Of a DNA stretch of 64,000 nucleotides, positions 24,764 through 35,449 are shown piece after piece. The notes under the pieces were generated by a model. It was not told where the DNA came from. It worked only from the letters and a program-made list of their open reading frames with translations, and did no database searches. How positions within the stretch are numbered: position 1 is the stretch's first letter; every line of letters begins with the position of its first letter. The position numbers were made by a program, and so were the translations under genes. The DNA is from Ilyonectria destructans (Eukaryota; Ascomycota; Sordariomycetes; Hypocreales; Nectriaceae): NCBI GenBank assembly GCA_020740775.1, contig JAHEWK010000001.1, forward strand, positions 5,642,001-5,706,000, given 5' to 3'.

Positions 24764-27598
24764 TCACCACGTTTCGGGCCCAAAGCGTTCCCCCTCCTTG
24801 ACATGCATCTGCACTGCCGTCCCCTGGACATCCATGGTGGTTGAGACGACACTGTTTCCCCACCAGTTGGGAGGCTCTACACCATTCAGCGTGAAGGCAA
24901 AAAATATGAACAGGGTTGCCAGCGCCAGCCCAAGATCCAGCGCCGACGACGTCAAAAAGTTCAACCGGCTCCACCATTTGAAGTGGCGCTTCTTGATCCA
25001 GAACTGGAAGACGAATCCAACCATGCCCCATGACAGATAGTTGAGCGGTGTTGCCGGCGGGATTGCTCCGGCGCCACCAAAGAGGAGCGGAGCTATGAGA
25101 TACTTGGCTGGCGACTTGGGCCATTTCTTCGCGGCAAGGTAGAAGATGACTGGGGTTATGGCACCAACGATGAAGAACAAGAATAGGCCGGAGTAGATCT
25201 GGCCCGGGGAGAACATCCGTGCCGGTCCTAGAAGGCCCCAGATAATCGAAGCTGGCGCACCTGTGTTAGAAAAGTACTTTGAAGTTCCTCGTTGGATGGG
25301 CTCACCGGAAAAGAATACCCGGCCGCCAGGGCATGTGAAGTGATCCTCCTGGTGGGGCTCGCAGACATCCTCAATATTGGTCAGTGCCAGATTCAGCACA
25401 ATAATCTGGATGAAGCAGGAGAAAGTTGTCGCAACGACTTGGGACAAGAACATGGTGCGAGGGGGGATCTTCATGTAATGTCCGAATTTTAGGTCTGCGA
25501 CGAAACTGAGAGCTTGTGACCTGACTCATTGTTAGTGCTTGTCCCAGATATGGCTATTTGAGAGGCATACATTGTAATATACCCAAAGGTTTTGAAGCTG
25601 TTGGTACCAAGTCAGTCATGAATTCACAATGAGTGTATGAAATCATAGTTGGGACGTACATCATGAGCGCCAAAGGACGCCCTGGTTGGATATACCCATA
25701 AATAAACTCCGTCAAAACGTTGAGCCCGATTTGGGTATTGGTGATAGCTTGTATGATTCCAATCGGGAGCGCGAATCCAAAGGAAATGGCAATTGCCAAC
25801 AGAAACGCCCACCAAGAGAGATTGGTTGCATAACCAAGCACTGTGTAAAATCCCAATGCAAGCATCTTCACCCGCGGTTAGTCGCATACTCTCGTGAGAG
25901 TGGGAAATCAGGACTCACAACACCAAAGAGACTCATGTACCACCAAGTCGGAGCCTCTTTATACTTTCTCATCAACTTCATGTGAATATCTGGTTTCTCG
26001 CTTGTGCTGTTTCTATACTGCTGCCAGATCTGTTTACCGTTATGTAGATAGGTGTACACAACCAGGGATGAGATCGCTGCGAATGACAGCCCATACGACA
26101 TTGCAAATGTAGTGCTTCAAAAGTTAGTCTTCGTGTATTTCCAAGCGAACTTATCTTTACGTACCTGATGAATAACGGTGAGTAGTTCTTGTATGCCTCC
26201 TCATCCAGGGTGAACTCGGCAGTTAGGATACGCGTAGTGTTGTAGTTGGCACCAGTGTTGTCATAGGTACTGGAATCACTCATAGGCAGATACCATGAAT
26301 ACCATACACCACTGTAGTGGAAGAAAGAGGACAAGACGATGAAAAATGTCCCAACGCCAATGAGGGTATTGGCGATGGCGTGCCTAGAACACACATGTAA
26401 GTCGATGCTTTCACGAGACTCGGGGGCGCAACTTGCCATGGCGGAATCAGCGGTGATCCGACGTAGCCAGCAATCTGCGTCCAATCGAAAGTGATAGGGA
26501 TAAGTGACAGACCGGTCTGGCCGCCAAAAATCTGGTTCACGACCGGGTTTTGGGGGGCCAACCAAGTAGCAACGGAGAATATGCTCAGGAATTGAGCTAG
26601 GAATCCGGGGATGAAGTAATAGACAAACGAACACCCAGTAACGATGGCAAACCACCTATACCTATGCATCGTGCCACCCAGAATAGTCGGATCTGGTCGA
26701 TCATTCCTCTCATACATGGCATTCATCAACGTCACACCTACCAGGTTCCCTGGCCAGATCATAGACGCAGGATACACTTTGGTGGATTAGCAGAGTTACG
26801 ATGATGGCCTCGAAGCAACGTACCGAGAAATTTGCGCAACATTCCCGCAATACCGTATCCGAGCGATTGCGTAGATATAGTGAGGAAAATCTGGAATGGA
26901 ATACCGAAGTTCTGTTTGTAAAAGACCAGTTGCGCAAGGATAATGTCGGTAGCATAGGCGACTGAGAAAGAGACACTGGCCATGACGACAATGATGGTGT
27001 GTTCCTTAATGTTGAACGGCCCTGGATTGAGACTCCATCTCATACCAAAGGTATTGAATTCCCTCTTGGGAAACCACTTTGCCCAGCCGTGACCCATTGG
27101 CCACGCGATGATTTGGGCGATGAGAGGTCCGATGCCAATGGAGGGTTGGCGGAGCGAGAAGAGGGTGTTCATCGAGGCACCGAGAACGACCAATAACAAC
27201 CCAATTGTCCATGCCCTCACTGTGTTGCATGGTAAGTCCTCGTCGTGGTTCCGCACAGCGGCCCGAACCTCCGGATAAGGCGAATCCTCTTGTTCCTCGT
27301 CGTCTTTGATCAAGGCGGCTTCATCGTCAACGTCTCCGTCGTCCCTGTCGAGACGATCCTGTCGGGTCTCATACTCTTCCGCCAGATTGGGATCCATAAG
27401 AAGTTCGTATTCAGAACCTTGGTCATCGTCGACATCGTTGCGGGCGCCAGGTTCACCCCACTGGGCAGCCCGACGTCTCATATCCTCGCCATGATCGCCG
27501 GTGTCCGAGGATGTTGATAGCCGCCCACTAGGTCCGCTAATGGGTTTCCCGATAGCCTCGAAAGGGGCTGAAGAGCCCGCCTTCTGATTAGCACTCAT
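24764..27598 (-). CDS. OPT-family oligopeptide transporter
   Basis: Seven exons encode about 839 aa: 27598-26824, 26776-26437, 26383-26165, 26114-25919, 25865-25660, 25597-25571 and 25520-24764. The family moves small peptides (and in some members glutathione or metal chelates) across the plasma membrane with protons. Both signature motifs are present: NPGPFNIKEH at about residue 190 and KIPPR at about 605. About a dozen or more hydrophobic segments follow a long acidic cytosolic N-terminus of about 125 residues. The second intron (26436-26384) has a GC donor (GCAAGT) and the sixth exon is only 27 nt; both are required for a continuous family-like protein. The first exon is divergent from the ketoacyl synthase gene. 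A GATA-type site (CTTATC, 28257-28262) lies in the shared promoter, so nitrogen regulation is possible but unproven. Confidence 0.94.
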
Positions 27599-28504
27599 CG
27601 CGAGTCCCGTCCCAGTAACCCCGGGTGAGGGCGCCAGGGAATGCTAGGCTCGACAGTCAGAGCCAGTGGGAACAGGTTTAAGGCCCACAGCAACGTTGGG
27701 GATCCGGATCATGGATGTATTGCACTTCCGATGCTTATACTCTCCACGGATTTCAGGAAGCCAACACAGAGGGCCACGGCAATAGATAGTCTTGAAGCAA
27801 CACGGGGCTGGTATCCGGCGGAAATGACTGGATTGCGGAACAAGGCACAGACGCGCGTTCGAATTCCTCGGACCGCGCGGCAAAGGTACCAATAGCTCTA
27901 GTATTAACGGTTTCTCACCCTTAAGGAATTCTCAGAGACTCGACCGTTGAAAGCGTGGGATTCAATGACGGTGCGCAAAGATGGACGCTCGTGCAGCAAA
28001 GATCCGGATGAAACGTGTTGTCTCGAGGACGACGCCCGCGTCTTTGTTGTCCCTTTTGAGCAGGTGGCGCCTATTCGGGGGAAAAAGATACCGCCTAAGA
28101 CAATCCTCAATGGCCAACCGCGCAGATTCTCAAATTGACGCGGCGGAGCGGTCCACCAAGGAGAAACGGTAGACGATTGAAGGACGATGGAGGCTTGTCG
28201 AGAGATACAGATATGACGAGGTACGTACTCCGTATACACTAGAAGCTCCGGCTGACTTATCGCGAAGCTTAAAGGCCTGTAAAACCCCTGTAGCTCCCTG
28301 GGGTACTGGAGGGATTCTGCGCTAATCCTAAAAGGGGGATTTTACATGCAGCAGTATTCAGCATCTTCACTTGCATCCACTCGACCTTCTCTCTTCCCTT
28401 CCCATCACAAGGATTTTGTCTTTTTGTTCTACCCATTTGTCCATTCTTCAGGGCAGATGCGTGTCTTCCTCTAATAGTCTCAGTAACTCTGCTATGGAAA
28501 GACA
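27599..28504. promoter_or_regulatory. Divergent promoter region between OPT transporter and ketoacyl synthase genes
   Basis: 906 bases separate the divergent start codons. The stretch contains one exact GATA-factor core on the minus strand (CTTATC at 28257-28262). In the last 160 bases before the synthase ATG there are upstream ATGs: a 42-codon frame at 28346-28474, and a 7-codon frame at 28494-28517 that overlaps the main start. Whether they are transcribed depends on the unknown start site. Confidence 0.5.
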
Positions 28505-29895
28505 ATGCGTCGAGTAGTGGTGACTGGCCTCGGGGCCATCACACCTCTGGGAGTTGGAGTTCGACGAACTTGGACTCGTCTCTTGGCTGGTGATTCAGGA
28601 ATTGTCAGCGTCGCGCATCTGGAGCCCCAGGCCCGATGGCGGGAGCTGACGAGCACCGTTGCGGGACTGGTGCCCAGTGGCGAGGGAGAAGGGGAATGGA
28701 CAGCGTCGGACTGGATCAGCAGGACAGAGCAACGGCGGATGTCCAAGTTCACTCAGTACGCGGTTGCAGCCAGCAGCATGGCCCTGAAGGATGCCGGATG
28801 GGAACCATCCAGCCAAGAAGATCTGGAGACAACGGGCGTGTGCCTTGGGAGCGGCGTCGGGAACCTAGACGAAATCTATGAGGCCAGCCTGACACATAAC
28901 CAAGGGGTAGGAAACCCGATATGATCTTGCAAGAGATGATGCTAACCACTCCAGCAGGGCTACAAGAAGGTTTCTCCGCTATTTGCCCCCAAGATATTGA
29001 TCAACATGGCTGCAGGACATATAGCTATGAAACACGGATTCCAAGGCCCCAACCATGCAGCAACAACGGCCTGTACGACCGGCGCGCATTCAATCGGCGA
29101 TGCCTCGCGGTTTGTGGCCATGGGTGACGCTGACGTGATGATTGCCGGAGGTTCCGAATCCTGCATCCATCCGTTGACGTTTGCGGGCTTTGGTCGGGCC
29201 AGGTCTCTATCTACGGCTTATAACGACGACCCAACCGCGAGTTGCCGCCCATTTGACGCCGACCGCAACGGTTTCGTCGTCTCTGAAGGAGCTGCAGTGT
29301 GTGTCCTCGAGGAGCTCGAGCATGCCAAGGCCCGGGGAGCACGCGTCTATGCCGAGATCAAGGGTTATGGCTGCAGCGGTGACGCATATCATATGACGGC
29401 GCCGCGTGAAGATGGGCATGGCGCATTTCTTGCCATGAGGAGGGCACTGAAGAGCGCCGGGATCAAGCCGTCCCAAGTCGACTACATCAACGCACACGCA
29501 ACGAGTACCCTGGTTGGCGATGCGGCGGAGGCGGCGGCTATTCAGCGGCTCATGCTAGGAGAGGAGGGATACTCAACGGAGTCGAACGTCACCGTTAGCA
29601 GCACAAAGGGAGCAGTTGGACATCTTCTGGGAGCTGCCGGTGCCATTGAGGCCCTGTTCTCTATCCTTGCTATTCATGAGGTGAGCTCCTCGACTATCTT
29701 TCCTGAGATGACCACAGCTGACGATTGTTCTAGGGCGTTGTGCCTGCAACCTTGAATTTAGAGAAACCCAACGTTGGTGTCGACTTCAACTTTGTGGCTC
29801 AATCGGCACAGCAGAAGCAGGTTGACGTTGCGCTCTCCAATAGCTTTGGGTTTGGCGGGACGAACAGCTCGCTGGTTTTCTCTAAATATGTATAG
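28505..29895 (+). CDS. CEM1: Mitochondrial beta-ketoacyl-ACP synthase (type II condensing enzyme)
   Basis: Three exons, 28505-28906, 28958-29680 and 29734-29895, give about 428 aa. The enzyme elongates acyl chains on acyl carrier protein by condensation with malonyl-ACP in mitochondrial type II fatty-acid synthesis, the pathway that feeds lipoate formation. The fold begins [16 protein letters not shown]. The catalytic triad is visible: nucleophilic Cys at about 173 in [10 protein letters not shown], His at about 314 in INAHATST and His at about 356 in [12 protein letters not shown]. The end has the usual NSFGFGGTN glycine loop. The protein starts almost at the thiolase fold, so any targeting signal must lie in the short basic N-terminus, as in other fungal members. 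The second exon's acceptor is a CAGCAG tandem, so the first residue after the junction may be Gly or Gln-Gly. Confidence 0.95.
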
Positions 29896-30238
29896 TTCTT
29901 CGAAGCAAGACGATGAATTCTTCTCGAAAATGTTTAAATATTATACCCACTCAATTGTACAATATTTAAGAATAATTTGTTATTGAAGCTGGCCGCGATT
30001 ATCATGGTGTAGTACAGTAGATGTGAGTCACTGTGCAGATCAGCGCAGATCAGACTGTGTGGATTCACGATGGCACCCGTGCTACCGACGTTCTCCCGGA
30101 GCCACTCACAAGGCAGGCATTTTCTTTGCAATTGAATATCCATGCGGTCATGCCCTCGGCCATGACGTGAAGCATTTAACGAACTTCTCTCCCACCGCGC
30201 CCCGACGCCTCCTCCCGATCCCCAACACATCCGACGCC
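29896..30238. other. Intergenic spacer, ketoacyl synthase to CBP3
   Basis: 343 bases between two plus-strand genes. The first 100 bases are AT-rich and probably the synthase 3' end (AATAATTTG region). The rest should hold the CBP3 promoter. No gene or clear motif is visible. Confidence 0.5.
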
Positions 30239-31241
30239 ATGAGTCTAGCATGCGAGACCTGCCGGGCCCAGACGAGGACCCTCGTCCGTGCCGCAATCCG
30301 CGCGGGCGCATCTCGAGCCGCTGCTGCCCCGAAGAACTTTCTCCCGCCCGCCAGAGCGCCCATGTCGATGCCCGTCCGATACTTCAGCAAGACTAGTTCG
30401 AGGAACCTCCTCAAAGGCCTCAGCAGCGCCGTGTCCGAGCCCTATCGCGTGCTGGGCGCCACGGAACAGCTGTTTAAAGCCACATCCAAGGCCGCCGACT
30501 ACCACATCACCGAGGCGGAACGCAAGGACGAGAGTGTGCTACTTGCCGAGGATGGCGAGGAAGTCGGCCACTCGCTCAATGCGGACGGTGCCTGGCATAG
30601 CAGTACGTGGGCTCTTTAAAGCCTTTCTTATACTGGTAATTGGACTAACCCACAACTTCGTAGAGTTCAACCTCCCTCCCACCTTTAGCACCTGGTCCCA
30701 CGTCACCATGTTGCACATGTACCTGATCAATGCCCGGATACGCTGCTTCGACCGCGATGTCTTCCACAACTGGCAGCACCAGCTGACCGACCACTTCTTC
30801 TTCGAGTGCGAGAAGAAAATGCACATCGACCATCAGATCACATCGAGTGCCCTGCGACAGCGGTACCTCAAGGACATCTTCGTCCAGTGGCGCGGCCTGC
30901 TATTGGCCTACGACGAGGGTCTTTTCAAGGGCGATGCAATCCTGGCCAGCGCCGTCTGGCGGAATCTGTTCAAGGGATCACCGGATGTGGACCCCAGGGC
31001 GCTGGTGGCCATTGTGGGATGGATGCGGTCGTCACTGATGCGCCTCGAGGCCGTCAACGACAACATGCTCGCCGCCCAAGCCCCCAAGATCCTTGCAAGG
31101 CCGGTGGAGGCGTTCTGGGACCCGCAGACTACCGGCCAGCAGGAAGATGTGCCGGTGAATGTTGAGAGACGGCAGACACAGGCCAGCGCGGCCAACGGAG
31201 ATGTACGGCCAGCAGCAACGCCCAAGGTTGCGGTGAATTGA
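30239..31241 (+). CDS. CBP3: Ubiquinol-cytochrome c chaperone (Cbp3/UQCC1)
   Basis: Two exons, 30239-30602 and 30664-31241, encode 313 aa, with a 61-nt intron and an A/AG split codon (Lys). Cbp3 works with Cbp6 at the mitochondrial ribosome exit to promote cytochrome b translation and stabilise new cytochrome b during complex III assembly. The N-terminal 60-70 residues are rich in Arg, Ala and Ser (RAAIRAGASRAAAAPKN), a presequence. The chaperone domain runs from about residue 122 to 245. Typical features there are FNLPPTFSTW, LHMYLINARIRCFDRD, LTDHFFFECE, YLKDIFVQWRGLLLAYDEGL and FKGDAILASAVWRNLF. The tail is Gln/Ala rich. It is head-to-tail with the mitochondrial fatty-acid synthase gene and convergent with dihydrofolate reductase (248-nt gap). 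Confidence 0.93.
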
Positions 31242-31489
31242 GGGTGAGGAGGTCTGTATTACCAATGTGCGGAGTAGGAATATAAAAAAACGGCTAGACA
31301 AGGACGTGACATGAGATGTATGAATAGGTTGGGGATGGTAGAGGCTAGGAGGTGGACTTTTGAACGAGACATGTTGGTTGTTGTATGGTTGTTGTACATA
31401 CATGCATAATTCATGATGATATCCCGTCTCCCTTTCAACAGGAATCACTCCTTCATCATTTCACGAGCAATCAATCATGATCTAAAGTA

Positions 31490-32223
31490 TCAACCAGTCT
31501 TCTCCCACATCTGGAACTCATACTGCGTCCCCGCCTCCTCCTGTCCACCCTCGACAACTTCTTGGCCCGTCCATTCCTCCAACGCCGCCCTCGGTCTCTT
31601 GATCCAATTCGTCATGCCGCCATCCCCGAGGCGCAGCGGGAAGAAGGCATCGCAGTCAAATTCACGCTCGATGCTCGTTAGCAGCACGCGGCGCGCTTCC
31701 GGCAGCTTGAGCGCGGCGTCGTATATTTGCGCCCCGCCCATGATGAAGACGCGGGCCACGTCGGCGCGGGCGCGAGCGTATTGCAGCGCGGCCTCGAGCG
31801 AGTTTACCTTGACGGGCTCGGCTCGGGGGTCAGCATCCGCGGCTGGTGGCGTGGCCGGCGCGGAGCGGGAGATGACGATGTTGAGACGGTCCTTGAGCGG
31901 GCGGAATTTGGTGGGGATCGAGTCCCAAGTCTTGCGGCCCATGATGACGGCATTGACGGCCGTCGACGGAGCCTGAGACGGGTTTTCGTTAGCTACTCAA
32001 GCTTCAATCTCCCGGTAATTTGAGCTCTTGAACGGCAGAGTCGAGCAATATGCTATGTGAGTGGTGTCGAATGAGGCCCAAATACCTGTGGTGGGAGGTG
32101 CGTGGTGACGCGCGCAAAGTACTGCATCTCCTTGCGCAACCCGTTCCAGGGCATGGAGCCGTTGGCTCCAATTCCCATATTCCGGGTCGCGGCGACAATG
32201 AGAGTCAGTTCGAGGGGCTGCAT
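31490..32223 (-). CDS. DFR1: Dihydrofolate reductase
   Basis: Two exons, 32223-32086 and 31972-31490, give 206 aa, the normal size for a monofunctional fungal enzyme. The intron is 113 nt. The enzyme reduces dihydrofolate to tetrahydrofolate with NADPH, supporting thymidylate, purine and methionine synthesis. Visible motifs are the substrate-site segment VAATRNMGIGANGSMPW, the NADPH-binding IMGRKTWDSIP, RLNIVISR and FIMGGAQIYDAAL, and the closing VLLTSIEREFDCDAFFP. The equivalent of the catalytic acid lies in the first exon (RKEMQYF region). A Pro/Ala-rich insert (SAPATPPAADADPRAEP) lengthens one loop. The start at 32223 gives the canonical short N-terminus (MQPLELTLIVAAT). Confidence 0.95.
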
Positions 32224-32692
32224 GGTGGATGAGTTTGTTGATGAGATGCAAGAAGGCAAAAAATCCCAAGTTGTGTGAAAGTGGGCGAAGGGTGAAAACG
32301 TCACCAGTCGCAACTCGCATCACCAAACTAGCCATGCAGATCCAGCAGCTTGTGAGACGTCATTGCGCCACAAACTGGTTTCTACCATTTGAGCGACAAC
32401 TTTGTAGCCATAACTGAATACTAATAGCTCGTGTTTTTTAGGTAGCAGAAAGTAGGCACACGATTGTGATCTGAGGATTAACGTAGTATTCAGGAAATCG
32501 GGCCCATAGAATGCATGATATAAAGTTGCTGCGTTGTCTTGGCTGCCATCCGAAAATGGAGGTTAGCGGCGAAGGATGCCGCCAATAATTCACGTGTTTA
32601 ATTCTTTCAGCTTGATAAACTCTTATTTACTATCATTCCTGTCTACTTTGGAAAAAAAAAACCCCGATCGGTTACGCACTCCGTCCTCCGTC
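32224..32692. other. Spacer between GST-kappa-like gene and dihydrofolate reductase
   Basis: 469 bases separate two minus-strand genes. It must contain the dihydrofolate reductase promoter and the 3' end of the GST-like gene. A run of nine or ten A at about 32652-32661 is the only simple feature. No gene is seen. Confidence 0.5.
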
Positions 32693-33653
32693 TTACAACT
32701 TGGATGGCGGAAGCACCGCAACATCCTGGAACGGGACTCCTAGGAACCGGTATATGTGATTAAATCTGCGCACCCGATTAGCCAAAATGAACAGAGTGTC
32801 CCTCCTTCATCCGATCCATCCTCGGGAGTGACGACTTACCTATCGCTCCCAAAGAATGACTGAGTCTTGCCCTCACTCGTAGTCGCCCACAGCCACGGTG
32901 CGCCAAATGCACCCCTCTCTACCGCCTCGCCAGTCAACTGCTTCACGCGCTCCTTCATCGACTCTCTCCCCGCCATGATCTTCTCCACATCCTCGGCAGT
33001 GAAGAGCTTTTTGCCGCCATCAGTTCTCTCTGTTGCCTCGGTGAGCGCGGCGACTAGGTTGGCTTCGTCAACGAGGTTCACGTGCGGTGGCGTCCAGAGC
33101 TTGTGGAAGAAGAAAGCAAAGGCGGAGAGAAATGTCTCCAAGGGGTAGTTGGCCTTGATGAAATGCAGAGCGCGCAGCGGGGAGAGGGTCATGGATATTG
33201 CCATGATGTCCTCGGGGCCGCCTTCGTAGGGCAGGGAGAGACGAGCGGCGGCGCGATAGGCGTCATCTGACAGGTAAACGGCCTTAGCTGGGAGCAGCCA
33301 TGGGGGTTTGTTTCCTAGTAATCATCTAGATGAGTAATCTGTATTCGTTATGAGACTGGATGCCGACAGGATTCCTTACCGGAGAGGTTGTTGATGCCAC
33401 CCAAGAAGACGGGGTGGAACCTAGCTTCCCGTCAGTAACGTGCAGCATATTGCGACATGGAGGGATGAGAGCACTCACTCTACTTCAACTCCGTGTGCAG
33501 CCAACTTGTCTAGGTTCCTGTGCAAGTCCGCGAACCCCACATAGCTGTAAAAGGACACTGCATTGGTACCGTGTAAGCGCGCCGATAGCTCAAACAGCTC
33601 TTCCCAGGGTCTTGCTCACCAATGTCCACGTAACAGTCGATACGGCCGCCCAT
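32693..33653 (-). CDS. Kappa-class glutathione S-transferase / HCCA isomerase-like protein
   Basis: Five exons join in phase to 233 aa: 33653-33620, 33557-33479, 33420-33380, 33314-32840 and 32765-32693. The protein has the DsbA-like thioredoxin fold of kappa GSTs and 2-hydroxychromene-2-carboxylate isomerases. Kappa GSTs are mitochondrial or peroxisomal glutathione-dependent enzymes. The N-terminus reads YVDIVSFYSYVGF, with the Ser of the DxxS motif as the likely glutathione-activating residue. The FHPVFLGGINNLSG loop, a helical insert and the C-terminal GAFGAPWLWA plus FFGSDRFNHIYRFLG segment (the usual FGSDR motif) follow. Four introns in a small gene are clearly marked by phase. It is divergent from the short-chain dehydrogenase gene across 365 bases, so the two may be co-regulated. 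The precise substrate is not predictable. Confidence 0.92.
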
Positions 33654-34018
33654 GATGTCGCCGCGGATCTAGATTGAGTTCCTGATGAATTGAAAGCCTG
33701 TTGATTTGGATGCGAGAGGAGTAAGCTGTACGAATTGACCTCGGCCAGAACAGCCGAAATGAGGATGAATGATTACTGATCGTGGAACGCGCCGAACACG
33801 TTCTGACGAACTTCCCCAGACCGGACATGTGGGGGAGTGGGGCTGCCGAGGTCCCGGGGGGGAAGCTTCGCGCCGCCGGGCTGCTTATTTGATGGCTCCG
33901 TCTGAGATGTACCGTCCCTGGTTAAAACAGGTGAAAAGACCGCCTTCAAAGCAACCCTGCACTGAATAGATAATTGAATCGATACTGTAGTCACCACTCC
34001 CAAAGAAAAGACTCAACC
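33654..34018. promoter_or_regulatory. Divergent promoter between GST-like and SDR genes
   Basis: 365 bases separate the two start codons and must serve both genes. The middle is GC-rich with a GGGGG/CCCGGG patch near 33855-33870. No clear TATA box or known oxidative-stress site can be assigned by eye. Confidence 0.5.
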
Positions 34019-35154
34019 ATGCCCGCCGATAAACCTGTTGCCCTCATTGTCGGCGCCTCTCGCGGCATTGGCCGTCAAGTCGCCATCGACCTCGCCAGCA
34101 ACGGCTACGCCGGTTCGTCCACCTGCTTCATGTTCCTCGTCCTCGTCCTCGTCGAGACTACTAACAGGTGCTTTGATGAATAAGTCATCGTCGCAGCCAA
34201 GTCCATCAGCGACCCTTCCAAGCCTGTTGTCCCTTTCCCTCCAAACCCCAACTCGCCAGCGTCCACTATCACCACCGTCGCCCGAGAGATCGCTTCCGCC
34301 GGCGGCGATGCAACTGCCGTCCAGGTTGACGTCCGCTCCCCAGAGAGCATCCAGGCTCTCGTCTCAAAGACACTCTCTGTAAGCGTCCATCTTCCCTTAA
34401 TAGACCACCTACACAACACAAGCCGCTTACGCAATCCTTAGACATACGGCCGCATCGACGTCCTGGTCTACAACTCGGGTGCCATCTTCTGGGCCTCAGT
34501 GCCATCCACGCCCCTGAAGCGCTTCCAGCTCATGCAGCGCGTCAACCCAGAGGGCCTCTACGCCACTGTCGAGGCCACCCTCCCTCACATGCGCCCCAGC
34601 GGCCGCATCATCGTCGTCAGCCCGCCAATTTACAGCCGCTTCTTCCGCGGCAAGACGGCCTACGCCATGGGCAAGGTCGGCATGAGCGTGCTGACCAAGG
34701 GACTCGCCATGGACTTTGAACGCGAGGGAAGCAAAGACATGGCCATCACGAGCATTTGGCCTGCCGTGGTAAGCTCTATCTTTCCCCAACCTTCATATCC
34801 CTCGTAGGAGTCTCTCATATTGATGACAACACGCAGGCTATTGAATCTGGCGCCACCGAGCAGTTCACTCGTGCCAACCCAGACGAAGCAAACGACCTTC
34901 GCAAAGCCACCATCTTCTCCGACGCCATACTCGCCATTCTAAAAGCGCCCCCTTCAGTTGTTAACGGGGAGCTACTCCTAGACGAGGATTTCCTTCGGGA
35001 TCACGCCGGCGTCACAGACTTCTCCAAGTACAACGTCGTCCCCGGCACATCCCCACGCCGGATGCTCCCTCAAAAGCTCCCAGACTTGACTGTAGCGGAG
35101 CAGGATGATGAAGGAAAACGTTATGACAGCAGCAAGGACAAGGCCAAACTATAG
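34019..35154 (+). CDS. Short-chain dehydrogenase/reductase, HSDL2-like
   Basis: Four exons, 34019-34112, 34185-34378, 34442-34768 and 34837-35154, give 310 aa. The protein has a Rossmann-fold NAD(P)-binding domain. The glycine motif VGASRGIG is at 12-18, the active-site tyrosine and lysine are in YAMGK (about Y170 and K174), and a serine lies in IIVVSPP (about 156). The NNAG structural motif is replaced by YNSG. The segments VVSPPIYSRFF, GMSVLTKGLAMDF and SIWPAVAIESGA, together with the long insert after the second strand (FPPNPNSPASTITT), place it with hydroxysteroid-dehydrogenase-like protein 2 (HSDL2) rather than classical SDRs. HSDL2 members are peroxisomal or mitochondrial and of uncertain substrate. 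The C-terminal sterol-carrier domain of animal HSDL2 is absent. The last residues (KDKAKL) could act as a weak peroxisomal signal, which is speculative. Confidence 0.9.
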
Positions 35155-35449
35155 GAAGGTGATTGGTTGTATATAAGACAAAACAAGTGTACAGCTAGCC
35201 ATATGAAAATTTGACCCTATAATTTGATATCCTCTAGAACAAACACATCTAACCTCCTCTGGCCACGGCCACAAAACCACCCCAACTCCGAAACATGGAC
35301 TGTACAATCAATCACCGACTCGTCGCTTTCTTTCCTTTGCTCATATTACAAGACCTCAGACCTCGTCTGCTGTGCCTCATCAAACCGCCATCATATTTGC
35401 CACCTTGAGAAGCGGGAGTTGAAGTGCCCTGCCCGGTCGACCTCTCCTC

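Noticed and set aside
27830..27900. GCGTTCGAATTCC resembling a tRNA B box
   Set aside because: No matching A box upstream and no cloverleaf pairing.
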